A DNA stretch of 64,000 bases from Tetrahymena elliotti 4EA (taxonomy: Eukaryota; Ciliophora; Oligohymenophorea; Hymenostomatida; Tetrahymenidae). Below the pieces are notes generated by a model. It did not search any database. It saw nothing but the letters and a program-made list of their open reading frames with translations, and was not told where the DNA came from. Below, one piece after another: positions 39,401-52,177 of the stretch; the first letter of the stretch is position 1, and each line of letters begins with the position of its first letter. Position numbers and translations under genes: made by a program. The stretch is taken from assembly GCA_000231825.2 (NCBI GenBank), contig JH720300.1, positions 1,241,928 to 1,305,927 of the forward strand. The letters are read 5' to 3'.

Positions 39401-40071
39401 TTTTCAATATATTCTAATATAGTATATCGAACATCTTCAATATTAACTGATGAATCAACTATAGATATAACAATAGAATATCCTGTTTCGGTGATATCAG
39501 TAACCTCAATATTAAGATAAAAGTAAGTATTTGAGCTATCATATAGAGAACTCCAGCCTGTTAATATTGCAGAAACATTTTTTTTCCCTTTATTTTAAAG
39601 ATTTGAAGAAAAATTAAAATTCTCTTTATAAACGTTACTAGTCCCAAATACATTACTTCCAAGTGATTTATCAATTTTATTGATAAAAGGAAACTAAGAG
39701 ACATCAATAACAAGAGCTGAAGCTGAAATACTTTCTACTTATGTACCTTACTACTAATCTACATAAATAGTGCAGGAATTAGATGTTATATCTTTTGCAG
39801 AAACTATAAGATCAACAAAAGAGTTATAAAGATTATAATAAAGATCTATTCCAACAATCACAATAGGCTTTTAATTAAAATTTTTACTTGAATAGTCAAT
39901 AGTTTCAGAACCTTACTTAAGTGCATTACCTTAAACAAAAAGTTCAATATTTTATTAATAATAGACAAATGGTACTAAATTTACAAAAAGGATTTAGCAT
40001 TTTAGTAGCAATATTATGCTTGTAAAAAAAATGATTACTTTTTTGGTCAATTAATATTATTTATTTTGCAT
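36496..40071 (-). CDS. Cys-rich multi-pass membrane protein (mosaic of families A and B, 1191 aa)
   Basis: A single exon of 1192 codons from ATG 40071 to TGA 36496-36498. The N-terminus has an uncleaved-looking or signal helix (KKVIIFFTSIILLLKC), then the same domain as the 30402-33968 gene (VPFVYYQQNIELF, SALVIDVSQFPF, IEDVRYTILEYI). Cys-rich units of about 55 residues fill roughly 330-720 (SNPPPNAFCDWDKQ, CYQCHDSNCLTC). The C-terminal membrane module (SPGVNFSKQFIQIQKINF, TAGGIFTCILICILFIIPSFF, ISRNFKLIQITVESLFIPV, RPQKSLIDNIQIIADGLLW) instead matches the genes at 52178-57057 and 57864-62597. So one protein joins the ectodomain of one subfamily to the membrane domain of the other. Likely a plasma-membrane protein; ligand unknown. 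Confidence 0.87.
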
Positions 40072-42177
40072 TTTTAGGCTTTTAATCAAAATTCTTTTAA
40101 AAATATTATAATAATTAATAGATAGAAAAGGAGGGGTTTTTAATTAATTAAAAAATACAATAAAATTTAGATTATTATAATTTTTTGAATATTAGAAGCA
40201 TAAAATGTTAACCTAAATTGAATCTAAATTTCCCTCCTATTGCATTCTTAATATCAACAATTAAAATTTAAAACAATATTTTGGATGGACATTAATAAAC
40301 TTCTAAAAATAACTTCAACTTAAATCATAAAATGATTTTTTTTGTATTTTTGACTATACTATTTTAAATGAATAATGAAAGTAAAATTAGATTTTTAAGT
40401 AAAACAAAAATGAATTACGGTAAGAATAAAAATAGATTTTTATTATTGAAATACCTCAACGGTAACGTATATTGAATAAGTTTTAGATTTATAAATTACA
40501 TAACATCAATTCTTGTTTCAAAACGAATTACACTAAATTCTTAAAAATTTTGGTAATTAACAACGTTTGTTAGTCAGAATTCTCTTCAATCTATCAGTAT
40601 ATGTTTTACCATCAATAACTTATATTTTAAATTTTATTTGATTAGATTTTGGTGTAACTTATTTAATTTAAAATATTAATACTTACTTTCCTTTTGATTT
40701 CATCTATAGTTTCGAAATTAATTAATCACATTTCCCTCAGTTACTCTAAGGTAAAATAACATTACAGTTATAAATTCAATATATATTGTTAAATTTAAGA
40801 AATTTAAGGTTGGTTGTCAGTGTTTTAACATTCTATTCATAATGTCACATTTTATTTTACTTTTAAAATTTATTTAACAATGATTGAGAAAAATTAATTT
40901 TATTGAATAATTTTTGAGTAAACATATCAATATTATGTAAAAATATTAGATATTTTGAACACATAGGTATATTACTAACTTTTAAAAACAAATTAAATGA
41001 TATTTTTTGCTTTCTACAAGGGTTATTATAAAAATTTACTTTATTCTCTTTATAATTTCTTTTTTTTATCATGAAACAATAATTTTAAAGAAAAATTTTT
41101 TTAATATTTACTTTGGAGGATTAATAAATAAGAATCTCTGTCTAAAAATTTTTTATTGATAAAAATAATAATTTTTTAGTTTCATTCTTCAAATATTTTG
41201 AAAATAAATACCCTTTCTAAATTTTTCAATAAATAAAGAAAGAATGAAATATAAAAAACACAATCATAATATTTGATTTTGTATTTTCTCAAATAATTTA
41301 ATTGAAATATCTCTTATTGTAAAACTTATTTACTTACTATTAACTATAGTACTGATTTAATGTATAATTGTTCATTATAAAAACGTTAATAACAATACTG
41401 AGGTATTTCTAATTTTATGATAAGTATGAGAAATTTACTTTTCTTAAATTAAAAAAAGGAGTTTAAAGATAGATATTTATATTATACCATACACTCATCA
41501 AATATTAGATTATTATATTTTTTAGCTAAATTTTAGATTTATCAGTATAGCTTGGTCTGAAGCTTGAGAAAATACATTTTTAAATATTTATTCTTTTAAA
41601 ATTAATTTATGATATAGTTTATTTAGTTTTTAAGATAGAGAGTGAAAGAATATATTAATAAAAAATATCTTTCTTATAAGAGAAGAAATAGAAGTTGTGA
41701 TTTCTTTTTTATTTGGTTTAAAGCATGAGATATTATGTAAAATAAAATCAAGAGCAATAAGATAAATAATATAGAAGGTCATGTTTTTATTCTTGATTTT
41801 ATGATGTGTTGTCTATTTTTTTATTTAATTTACCGAAAGTTTCATTAATTATGATGATTTTATTACCAAAAAATAAAAAAGAACTTATGGTCAGAATTTG
41901 ATATTAAATTTTTGAGTTATTTATTTTATGGGAAGCGTAGATTTTATTTGTTTACTGTTAGGATAAAAATAAAATTCATAGAGATATAAATTAATGATTA
42001 TATCAAAAGAATAGTAAGAAAGAATTCTTTTAAGGATGGAAATAAATATTATTTTACAATTTAAGAAATTTATTTTAAAACTATTTAAATTTTTATTTTT
42101 TATTTCTATTTATTCATTTATTTTTTAAGAGAGGAAATTTAAGTTAAACCATTTGTATTAAATTTTAGTATTTTTTT
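40072..42177. other. intergenic spacer
   Basis: About 2.1 kb, very A+T-rich, between two minus-strand genes. I see no coding segment, hairpin or repeat that stands out from the composition. Confidence 0.55.
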
Positions 42178-44953
42178 TCAGGATTTTTAGTTAATTTGCT
42201 AGCTTTTTTCTATTTGTTGATTTTTATTATCATCAGATATTTGAGGAAATTTTTATTCAGCATTTTTAGAATTTAGAGGTATTTAAATTTAACTAAGACT
42301 GTTGCTTTTATGGTGCTGAGAATGAGACTCACTTTTGTAGCGAGTAAAACTATTTGGGATCAAGTTCATTTCTTTAACTTCATTGGGATACAATTTGGCA
42401 AGTTTCATAAATTATCTTTGGCCTACATTATAGTTAAATATTTTATTGCTTCTGCTGGATATTTATGATATTTTTCCTCTCAAGGTTGTAGTGTCTTTCG
42501 TATCAGAGTCTATTGATTTTAAATTTATCTTTGGAGATTGAATTGTTGGAGATTTTATTGTAATTTCATCAGCAGCTGTATTATTTTAATCCTACTTAAT
42601 TGAAATTTAACTATGAGTATAATTATGATCTGTATTACTCTCATTTTGCTTGCCTTAATTTAAAATATCTTGACTTGTTTATTCTTTCTTAGATGTATTT
42701 AGAATTCCAATATTATAAGGGAGTTTTAATGGCTTAAGTGGTTTTTTTGTTTCTAAAAAAGGGAACTTTAAATACATATCAGTTATTTACTTGACAGTAG
42801 ATTCATTTTACTATTTACTCATAAAGCTTGATGAAAATATCTTTGAACTACTGTTAGATCTACTCACACTCATTTGACTACTATCTTTATAAGAATTAGG
42901 AACTAGGAAATTTTTGTTGAAGCTTTTTTCACTCTTATATTTTTCAATTGATTTATTTTTTAACTATTTCTCCTCATTCAAAGCTTATGTTTTCTATGTT
43001 AAAATATTGATTTTCTAATAAAATAAATTTTCAAAGAAAATTAGAATTACAAATTTATGGAAAAATATTCTATCATTCTTGAGAGGAACTAAGTCATCTG
43101 TTTTATGAACACTAGATTTTATAATGTATTTAGCAAGATTTTTGAGATTCTATCCATAATGTGCACTATCCATAACTTTCAGATAACATTCTTCACAAAC
43201 AGTTATTTTTTAAACCTAAAATACTGCACTACTACGATTTTCAAGTAAATCCTAATACTCCAAATTCGGGAATACTCTTCTTAAAACATTAGGCACTTAA
43301 TAGTTTTTAGTTATCTATTTTTATTTTAACTATTTGATAAATCTCATATTAAATAAACTATTAATTACACTGTAGAAGTTAAAAGTAGCATCTTTTCTTT
43401 TTTCTAGAGGATTTAGTTATTTTGCTTCTTTCTATTTTTTTATCAGTTTCTCATTCTTTTAAAATTAATAAATTTTGTATTAAAAAAAATATTTTCTTTT
43501 TTTTGATTTGTAAAAGAAATAATTTTGAATGATAAAAATTACTTTATCTATCTCGTATTCAGCCAAGTATTGGTCTTCTGCAATATGATCGAAATCCCAT
43601 GCTTAAATAATAGTATCTAAATCTATTTAATATACTGACTCTTCATCTAAGAGCTTTTCACAGTTTAGGCATCTAATTGTAAAATATTGTTTATATATTT
43701 AATAAGATATTTTTATTCAAAATTACTGGTTTTATTTTAGAAGATTTAGAGGTCTTGGCAGTTATATTTTATCAGTATTTATATAATTAGGAATAGAATA
43801 TGAGTATTCTTAGTTTTATTCTTACTGTAGTTCTATAGCCTATAATAATATGATTATAACATCAAGCTTAAAGTGATTGAAATAAAATAGACTTTACTCT
43901 TTCTGAAATAATGTTTTAGCAAAATAAAAGGAATAATTTATCATTTTTATCTAATTTATATATCAACTCCATTTATCTGATTTTCTTTTTTTGAGTGGAA
44001 ACTCTTTCTAGATGAAGAGCAATCTATTCAGATAATTCATTTATTTTGATAGGAAGACATCTACCTTTGAGTTAAGCTATTGGAAAATAAATTGTTAATT
44101 TAGTAACTCCTAAGTAAATTTGAAACTCAATATTAATATTATATAATATATGTTAACATTATTACTGATTTCACACTGGTTTTTTGTTGTTTCAATATTG
44201 ATAACTCTTTAGTAGATATCAAGAGTTGTGTCATTGATAGGCTACTGATTCTGATATTTTTCATGGAAGCAGACCTTAGGAGACCAAATTGTTTTAATTA
44301 TAGCTGGTTTTAGTTAAAATTATTATTTTTATCTATGTAGCAATTAAATATTTTTGAGCTTGTTTGACTTCAATTTGAACATCAAAATAAGCTGTTAAAA
44401 ACATAATTTGTAAGTAGAATTTACAGTTATGAGTTCCTTTTGATTAAATGAACCTCTACAAATAACCTTCTTTTTCATAACTTTTGCTGTATAAGAATTT
44501 AACTATTTTACAAAAATATTTTTTTAAATGCATCTCAACAAGAATATTAAATATTTTATTATTAATTGCTATGTTTGTGAGAAATATATTTTAAGTGTTT
44601 AAAAAGATACCAAAATCTTCTGGATTGAAATATTCGAATCTATAATTCTAGCCATTTTAAGAAGTCCAGATGAAAAATGCTACAATATTGCACTCAGGAG
44701 CTTTGTCTAAAAATTCCTCTTCTATTTTTTCAATTGTTAGCTTGTTTTTCATTTTCTTTTTAACTTATCCATTTTTATCTGTAAAAAACCATAGTCTAGG
44801 CTCTCCATATTTATAATATATTGTATCTGGTATATTAACTGAAGGTACAATATGCTTATTTTATTAAGGATCCTCATCTTACCACAGGTAATGATACAGA
44901 TCAAAAATAAAACCTTTTTCTTCTAGCTCTTGCTTTTTCTTTTGTAACCTCAT
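42178..44953 (-). CDS. hypothetical protein, five exons, 856 aa
   Basis: Start ATG 44953 (preceded in frame by TGA), stop 42178-42180. Introns: 44110-44165, 43840-43897 and 43673-43726 have canonical GTAA donors; 44503-44539 is only 37 nt and less certain. With all four removed the exons sum to 2571 nt, exactly 857 codons. There is no signal peptide and no clear membrane helix. The N-terminal 130 residues are compact and aromatic-rich (YYKYGEPRLWFFTDKNGQ, NIVAFFIWTSQNGQNYRFEY). Two Cys pairs, CLNC near residue 360 and CEEC near 520, could form a zinc site, and basic, helix-prone text lies between them. The last 250 residues are Ser/Asn/Lys-rich and probably disordered. I do not recognise the family. 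Cytosolic or cytoskeletal location is a guess. Confidence 0.7.
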
Positions 44954-45797
44954 TAAAATAATAGATCAATCAGCTAATTAAATTTTTGCTATATGCTTGC
45001 TTTTTTTAATGAATATAATCAAGAATAGCTTTAAATTTATAATAAAACCAATCTATTAATAAACATATAACAATTTAGAATGAAATTCTATTAAAATAAA
45101 ACTTTTGAAAAATAAACACTGTTAGATTTACATATGATGATAAATAATCCTTTTAAAATGAAAAATTTTTTGTTTTAAAAAAATATTAAAAGGAAATATA
45201 TTATATTGCTTGAATAATAAAATCTTAAAAAAAAGTAATAAAAATGGATCATTTAAATGTGCGAATAATTTATTTAAAAAAAAACTTGTGTAAATTAATT
45301 ATAAAGGAGATATTGGTTTTGTTGATATTTTGTTAATTCATTTATTTAAAATTTTTTCTAAGTAATTAGATTTTTTTGTGTTTTTCTTTTCAACTCTAAT
45401 TTGCGCAAATATTCATCATAAAGAAAAAATAATTTAAGGAGAAATCAAACAAATATATTAATCTATAAGCTTGTATTAGGCTTTAAAAGAATATTTTATT
45501 CACCATTTTTACTTTTCAATAGCATGAAAATATTTTAAATTGAAAAAATCATGTAAAATTTGAGAATATTTAATGTCGGTTTATGATACAATAAGCTATT
45601 TCATAGTAAAAAATAAATACCGCACTAATTAATTACAATTATTTAATAAATTATTTAGCTTGTCTAACATTAGTTTAGTCAAGCAGAGTGTATAAGACTA
45701 TGCTTGTCTCCTTGCTGATAATGTTATATATATTAATAAATCTTGTTTTGCTAAATCTATTATTTATAACCTATATCAATCTTTATCTATCATTCAT
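44954..45797. other. spacer between two minus-strand genes
   Basis: About 840 nt. Bases 45661-45730 are noticeably less A+T-rich (AAGCAGAGTG...CTTGCTGATA). They lie just downstream of the REEP gene stop and might be part of a longer 3' end or a small unrecognised RNA. Nothing else seen. Confidence 0.5.
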
Positions 45798-46395
45798 TCA
45801 CTTTTTTCTAAGTTAAGGAAGGCCCTTTTTTTAAATAATAAGAATTAGTTTAAAATAGAAATCTATATATTAAATTATTTACAAAGGCTTAAGAATGATA
45901 TCTAATTAGGCATCTAAAGGTTGGATGAAATTGTGGTAGATGTATTAGGCACCCTTTATTTTAAAATAAATATATTTAATTGAATTTCTTAATTGTTTGT
46001 CCAAATTCTCAAAATATTGTGTTTTTAATGTTAAACTCCATGATAATTTAAAAAATCAAATTACATTGTATTTTTCATGATAAAGCCAGACAATAAACAA
46101 AGACTTAATGATGTAGTATCCAGGAATGCTATTAAGGATAAATAAAAAATAAATTATTTTAAATAATATATTTTTAAAGTAGAAAAAAATATTCTCAAAG
46201 ATTAATTGATTACAGAGGTAAAAAGAATAGAATTTTTTCAACTAAAGCCAAAGCTCCGATGAAAGTCCAAACATAGAACCATCTTTTTTGAACTTCGGCA
46301 GATTGCTTTTGGCAATATGAAGCTTAGTAGAGACAGTAACCAGTGCTAATAGCGAAAACAGCTAAGCAGAGTAAATCACAAATACAACAAGACAT
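45798..46395 (-). CDS. REEP/DP1/Yop1 (TB2/DP1/HVA22) family ER-shaping protein, about 133 aa
   Basis: Three exons: 46395-46214, 46128-46065 and 45953-45798, with introns of 85 and 111 nt, 402 nt coding in total. The joined protein shows the family pattern. A first hairpin is MSCCICDLLCLAVFAISTGY. The core WFYVWTFIGALALVEKILF leads into a short loop and IPGYYIIKSLFIVWLYHEKYN, and then comes the hallmark GAQYIYHNFIQPLDAQLDII. Proteins of this family insert two hairpins in the ER membrane and bend it into tubules. The extreme C-terminus is uncertain: an additional intron with a GTAAAT donor could end the protein as KPLAFLNLEKSE at TGA 45794-45796. The first two splice junctions join a motif that would otherwise be split, so they are well supported. 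Confidence 0.88.
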
Positions 46396-48050
46396 TCTAA
46401 TACTTTAATTTTATTCTTTTTTTATAAATTTTGAAGTTTTTCCTTTTAAATTTAATTAAATTATATACAATTAATATACAAATTTTTAATATTTTCAAAT
46501 CATCTGCTTGAAGAGAAATTATCCTTATTTACATGCATTTATATAGTAACTCTGTAGAAGAAGAAGAAAAAAATAATATAAAATTTTGCATCGTCATCGG
46601 AATTCCTATCAAAAATATCTCATTTTTTATAATTTGGATATTCTATATGATTAGTAATACTCCCTTTTCAAAACGACAAACAAATAAGCAAACACATATT
46701 CTTTCCTTCATTTTTTACTTCATTAATGACAATTTATTAAATTGAAAAAATATTCATAAAATTTCTTTATAAAACATTCATTTGTTTTATTTTTCAAATA
46801 ATTTTATTTTTTATTCTTTCTTAAATGAAAAATTATTTTCTTCAGAAAAAATAGTAATAAATTTTTTTAAAATATTCATCAATTTTTAAATGTACTAAGC
46901 CAAGCACTTATTGCGTTAATTATAACCTATTTGTTTAAACTTCAAGATGAATTTCAAATATCTTAATAATTAATTGAAATTAATTTTTAATAAAAATAAT
47001 TTAATCACAATTTATTTTCCTTCTTTTTTATTTTTAAATATTTTATTTTGTTAAAATTTTCTTTGAATTGTATTTATTCTTAAATAAATAAAAACAAAAT
47101 CTTTTATTAGTTAGTTTTCTAATATTCTTTCTAATTTTTGAAGATCCTTTTGTATTCCTATTTTTTCATTTTTTTATTATATTAAAATATCTTAAAAACG
47201 AATAATTATTATTTTTAAACTAAATATAAAAATGATGGGATAAAAAAATCTAAAATTAAATTTATTCTGTAAAACACAAAATATATTATTTGATATTTAA
47301 TAACCAAAAATAGTGGCTTATACAATTCATACTTAGATCTCTCTTTTTTCTTTTTAATATATGCTTTTTATTGATACAGTGTATTATTTAAAATCATGTT
47401 AATAATTTATAAACATTTTTCAGTAATAAAAATTTAAACAAAGTATTTATCTAAAAAAATAACAAAAGTAATAAAACTATTTTAATCTAAAAAATTTTAA
47501 AATATTTTGTGAATTAATTTTAAAGAAAATAAGAATCAGTTTAAGTAAAAAGTTAATTCTAATATCAGTCTATTTGATATTTAGTTATTTTTTATTTACA
47601 CTGATTTTCAGATAAATATTTGTAAAAATAATAGTAATAACTTTATGTAAATAAATTGTAAAACAAAATATGTATCTATTCGATGTTAAAATGAAGATAA
47701 AATTAGATCCATCTATTTTTACTGATAAATTTTTTCTTAAAAATAATGAATAAATAATAAATAAAATTTCTACAAAGCAATTACTTAATTACTAATTTGG
47801 AATATTCTTCAATATTTCTTTTCAACTGTTTGATTAAAAATTGTGGTTGAATTTATTTTTGTTTGCTACTCGGATGTCATTTCTAAAAGTTTAGAATCCA
47901 AAAATTTCGTAATATTTTCTAGATATTGTCTTTTTTTATTTAGAATCTTTGAAATGCAGAAATTGAATAAACTTCTACAAAATAAATAAATTAACAAAAT
48001 TAATTTACTATCCTTTTAAATTCATTAAATAAACAAAAGAAGTAAGTAAA
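46396..48050. other. divergent intergenic region
   Basis: About 1.65 kb between the 5' ends of the REEP gene (minus) and the DUF1295 gene (plus), so it should hold both promoters. Very A+T-rich; no motif recognised. Short standard-code ORFs here look like chance. Confidence 0.55.
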
Positions 48051-49013
48051 ATGTTTGATTTAAAATTCATAGCAAATATAGCATTGACTTTGGTAACACT
48101 CACTTAGCCAATATTTTATGAAACCTTCATAAGAAACTTGATTGTCTAATTGTGTATATTCATTCCTGTAGCTTGTATTCCTGCTTTTTTAACAAAGAAG
48201 ATGTGGTTTGTTGATGTTGCTTGGCCTTGTGGTCTAACTGCTATTGCCATTCAAATATTATTCTTTTTCCCTTCTCCCTCAACATGGCATCGTACTTTTA
48301 TTGGTATTTGCTACCTCTTTTAAGGTGGAAGAATGTTTTTAGGTGCTTTAGGAATGGTCTTTAGAGGAGTCTGGTCTCTTAAGAAGCCTGATCTTCCTCG
48401 TTACTAATATGCTAAAGAATTATTTACTAAATAAGGAAAGAATTTAGACTTAAGCATTTAAATTGATGTTTTAACATAATGTTTTGCAAATGTAGTAAAT
48501 TTAAATATCCCTGCTTTTATTATTGGCTTAAATCCAGATAATAGTATCCACTTTATTGAGGTCATTTTAATGGTTCTTTGGTTCACTTCTCTTTATTTGG
48601 AAAACAAAGCAGATATGACTAAGAAAAGATGGTTAGTTAAATCTACTCCTGAAGACAGAACAACTAAAGTTTGTGATATTGGTATGTGGTAATGGTGCAG
48701 ACATCCTAACTATTTCTTTGAATGGATGACTTGGATTGTTTATGTCTGTATGAGTCTTTTCCATCTTTGGTTTTTTGGATTAGGTTTGAGCACAGTAATT
48801 AAATCATTACTCAGTTTATAACTCCTATTTATACCAGTTGTCATGTATAATTGCTTAGTTTACTGGACAGGAGCCAAGCCAGCTGAGCATTTTTCAGTTA
48901 AAAAGAGACCAGGATATGCTAAATATATAGAAGCTACCCCTTGCTTCTTCCCAAGATAACTTCTCTCTTTACTTGGAATAACATATAGCCCAAAAACTCA
49001 AAAAAGTAGTTGA
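48051..49013 (+). CDS. DUF1295 / steroid 5-alpha-reductase-like membrane protein (320 aa)
   Basis: A single exon of 321 codons from ATG 48051 (after AAGTAAGTAAA) to TGA 49011-49013. About six to eight hydrophobic helices. The diagnostic C-terminal block is present: MWQWCRHPNYFFEWMTWIVY in the second half, and GAKPAEHFSVKKRPGYAKYI about 25 residues before the end, the HPNYFxEW and KR.GY signatures of DUF1295 and isoprenylcysteine-methyltransferase / steroid-reductase-like proteins. Members reduce double bonds in lipids or sterols, or are uncharacterised, and sit in the ER. WFVDVAWPCG near the N-terminus is also typical. The exact substrate cannot be told. Codon use is less A+T-biased than in neighbouring surface-protein genes. 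Confidence 0.92.
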
Positions 49014-49625
49014 AAAACACATCTAAATTTATAATAAAAATGATCAAATCGAGTTAATTAAATATCTCAAATATTCTTCTTTTATATTTTATATTTAATG
49101 TATTTATGCTAAAAATTCATTCAATTGTATAAAATATTTATAACTTTATTTAAAAATTTATAAATATATTTGATTAAATTAATTGTATTTCAAATAGTAA
49201 TTTCACACTTTAATTTAAATTAGATTCAAGTTTGAAAAAGGGTGATCTTGATGGGAGGTTTATGAATAGGAGAAAATTTTTTTAAATAATTATTTTTCTG
49301 TATTACAGTCATTGCAAAAATTGTAAAAAAGATGACTTTTCAATACTAAGTACTCAATCAAACAGTTTTTAAAAGTAAGTCCTTTCTCACTATATTAATT
49401 TTAAAAAATAAAAATAAAAAAGAGTTAAAAAATACATAATTTAAAAATGAATTTGATTTTGGTCAAATCAAAAATAAAATTTTAAATAGAAATGAGTTAA
49501 GAAATTCTATTTTAGGATAGAAAATTAGAGTTTACTAATATTTTTATATGTACTTTATATAAAATAATAAAAAATACTAGTTATGAAATTTTATAAATTT
49601 AATGAATAAAATTTTTATTTCAAAT
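49014..49625. other. convergent intergenic spacer
   Basis: About 610 nt between the 3' end of the DUF1295 gene and the 3' end of the protease pseudogene. Nothing recognised. Confidence 0.6.
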
Positions 49626-50592
49626 TCATGTAGTAATTTCGACGCCAGTTTCTAAGATACCACAGGTATTATCAGGAGCTAAATAGAAATATCCATCTAA
49701 TCCCCAATCATCAGTCCTAGAGTTCTTTAAGATCCGTTAACATTTTTATTATAGCCCACAGCTAACACAGCATAATTTATTTCTACTGTTTAATTATTAC
49801 AATTGAAAACACCTGAAATATAATCGCCTAAGTAAGTAGCATCAAGTGAAACAGAAATAGGAGCTTTATTTAATGCTTATTTTAGTGCTATAGTTGTCTT
49901 TGGTAAAGATTCGTATGATACTGGTCTAAAAGCTGTTGCTGTACCATTGGTCGTATTACAATGTCCCTAAACACCAACATAAAGATATCCTGCTTCAGTT
50001 TTGACACTATAAAGAGAAGTATATCTAAAAATTTCTCCAGGAACTCCTCCTTCACAACCAAAAGATTAAAAACCATTAGCTTCAGTAGTGCAATCAATAT
50101 ATTCTTATTCTGAGAATCTTAACAAAACCTTATTGTGAATTGCATTATAAGACTCCATAGCAGCATTTGCAGAGAAAGCCCAGCAAGATCAACATTCTCC
50201 TTAATTTTTTACTGGAGTTACAACTCCTTTAGTTATCCAATCAATAGAGTTAGCAACTTTCAGAGGTTCAACTTCAGTTCTTTATTAAGGAACTTAATTT
50301 TTATTATCAACAAAAATTTATGGATTTTAAAGAATTTTTTAAGAAAATTCAAGTTTAGTCATATCTGAAAAACGATTAACTCCTATTTAGTAAGTATTTT
50401 CTGGATTGTTGTTATGATCTTAAATTCTTTGATAATTTTCTATGAAGATAGCTAATCTGTGCTGTCTCTCAGCTTCATTGAAACTTGAGAATCTGTTGTA
50501 AGCTTAGAGACCTTCTACAAGTAGTTCTTATCAGCATTTAGAGAACAGATCAGCAATGAGAATATTATTGAAATCTATAATTTGAAGCTCAT
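49626..50592 (-). pseudogene. papain-family cysteine protease pseudogene
   Basis: ATG 50592 starts a good signal peptide (MSFKLQISIIFSLLICSLNA). A frame change near 50510-50535 leads into an I29-type propeptide (ERQHRLAIFIENYQRI, NTYQIGVNRFSDMTKLEF) and the mature enzyme (VTPVKNQGEC, SCWAFSANAAMES, GCEGGVPGEIF). Lesions: an in-frame TGA at 50189-50191 replaces the Gly of the CGSCWAF active-site motif, next to the catalytic Cys. The catalytic His in the (N)HAVLAVGY motif is Tyr (codon 49772-49774, NYAVLAVGY). A small deletion near 49727-49733 shifts the frame before KNS, and the following conserved Trp is Arg. Homology ends at TGA 49626-49628. No active protease can be expected. A sequence error could explain one lesion but hardly all. 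Confidence 0.85.
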
Positions 50593-52177
50593 TTTTCAAT
50601 ATAGTCTATTTATTTATTAATATTTAATCATAATAACATAAGTTTTTAAGTTTGAGAATATAAATACTGTAAATATTTGAAATAGGTTTAGTTTAATATC
50701 TGTTGATGCTTGTTTTTTCTAAATCAAATTAAGGTTGAATAAATTATTTTTACTTCATAGAAAATTTTCTTTTCTGTTCATTTCTATTTTATTTTATTTT
50801 GAGTTTATTATAGTTTAAGAAAAATCATGCTTAGATCATACTTAGTCAATAAATCAGCTCATAATGGAATCAAAATATGTAGTCTTTAATTATGATCATT
50901 ATCATTTTTTTTTATTGATTAAAAAAAGAATGAAAATTAATAAAAATATATAAATAAAACCTAATAGATAGCCAATATTTTATTTAGTTGATAAATAAAA
51001 TGTTTACAGCTTGTCATTGATTTAGTATTTAATAAAGTAATGTTAAAATTAATAAAATAGGTAAACTTGATTAGGTCAGATAGTTTAATTTGGAATTAAT
51101 TTATTTGATATTAAATACAATTTTATAAAAAAGACTAATCAATTCTGGTCATATTGTAGGAAGTAGTATTTAAAATTAATCTTTTATTAAATTTTTCTAC
51201 TTATTCTTTTATTTACAGTAAAATGATTAATGTAGAGAATTAGATTTATTTAGGGAATAACTTAACATGAAGTTTTTTTCTCCATTCAAAAGCAGCTGAT
51301 TGATTACTTAAAAATTATAGATATGTTTTATATTAAATATCAGAAGTAAATTAGTTATTTATTTAGTTATTTCTCTTATCTTAACTTTAAAAAATAGTTT
51401 CAGCTATTTATCATTTAATAAAAAATGTAAATTCTATTAGAAATGCTAAAACATCAAACTTTAAAAATATGAAAAACAAAAAAATTAACAATCGAAAAAT
51501 TTTAGTAAAAATAAGATGTCTTCTTTAAACATAGAAAAGCCTTGCTTGTAAACATTTTAATTTAACTTTTGGTAAGGGAAATTTGATGTAAACTTATTAA
51601 TTCAAAGACATTATTTTGATTGGTTACCTTTTTGAATTTCTTCTCTAGTATTTTTTCTAGGATTTTGAATTCATACAATTAGAAAAATTATTCCTTTTTA
51701 GACTTTTAAAAACAATCTCAATTTAAGTATGATTAATACTTAATATTTTTTATTAGAGATGAGCAAGATGTTTTAAATTCATTTAATTAACTAGATTTTA
51801 TCCTATGTTTTTTTTATTTATATTCTCTCTATTCCATATTTTTAAGGCAATCATTTTTATAATTGTTCAACCATTGCTAGTTTTTTTAGTTAATAAGTAA
51901 TTAAAAAATAATAAAATACAAGGATAAGGCTTTCAAACATGGAAACATGGGATTTTTTTTCAAACATTTAAAATTTAATAAATAAATTTTTTCCATTTAT
52001 TTACAAGTTAATTATGAATATAAAAGAAACTTAATTTGATACAATAATATTTAAATATTTTTTAAAATTTACAAATTATTTGATACATCAACAGATCATT
52101 GGTAAAATGATATTTTATTTTAATTTCAAAAATTAATTTAATGATGTTTATCCATTGTCTAACTTGGAATGAAAATT
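50593..52177. other. intergenic spacer
   Basis: About 1.6 kb. Frames upstream of the protease signal peptide are open for some distance because only TGA stops, but they have no recognisable content. No RNA gene or repeat seen. Confidence 0.5.

Noticed and set aside
45661..45730. Possible small RNA gene in a less A+T-rich patch
   Set aside because: No tRNA cloverleaf, snRNA box or terminator could be recognised; more likely the 3' flank of the REEP gene.
49888..50368. Standard-code ORFs inside the protease region
   Set aside because: Out of frame with the papain homology, which is unambiguous on the minus strand.
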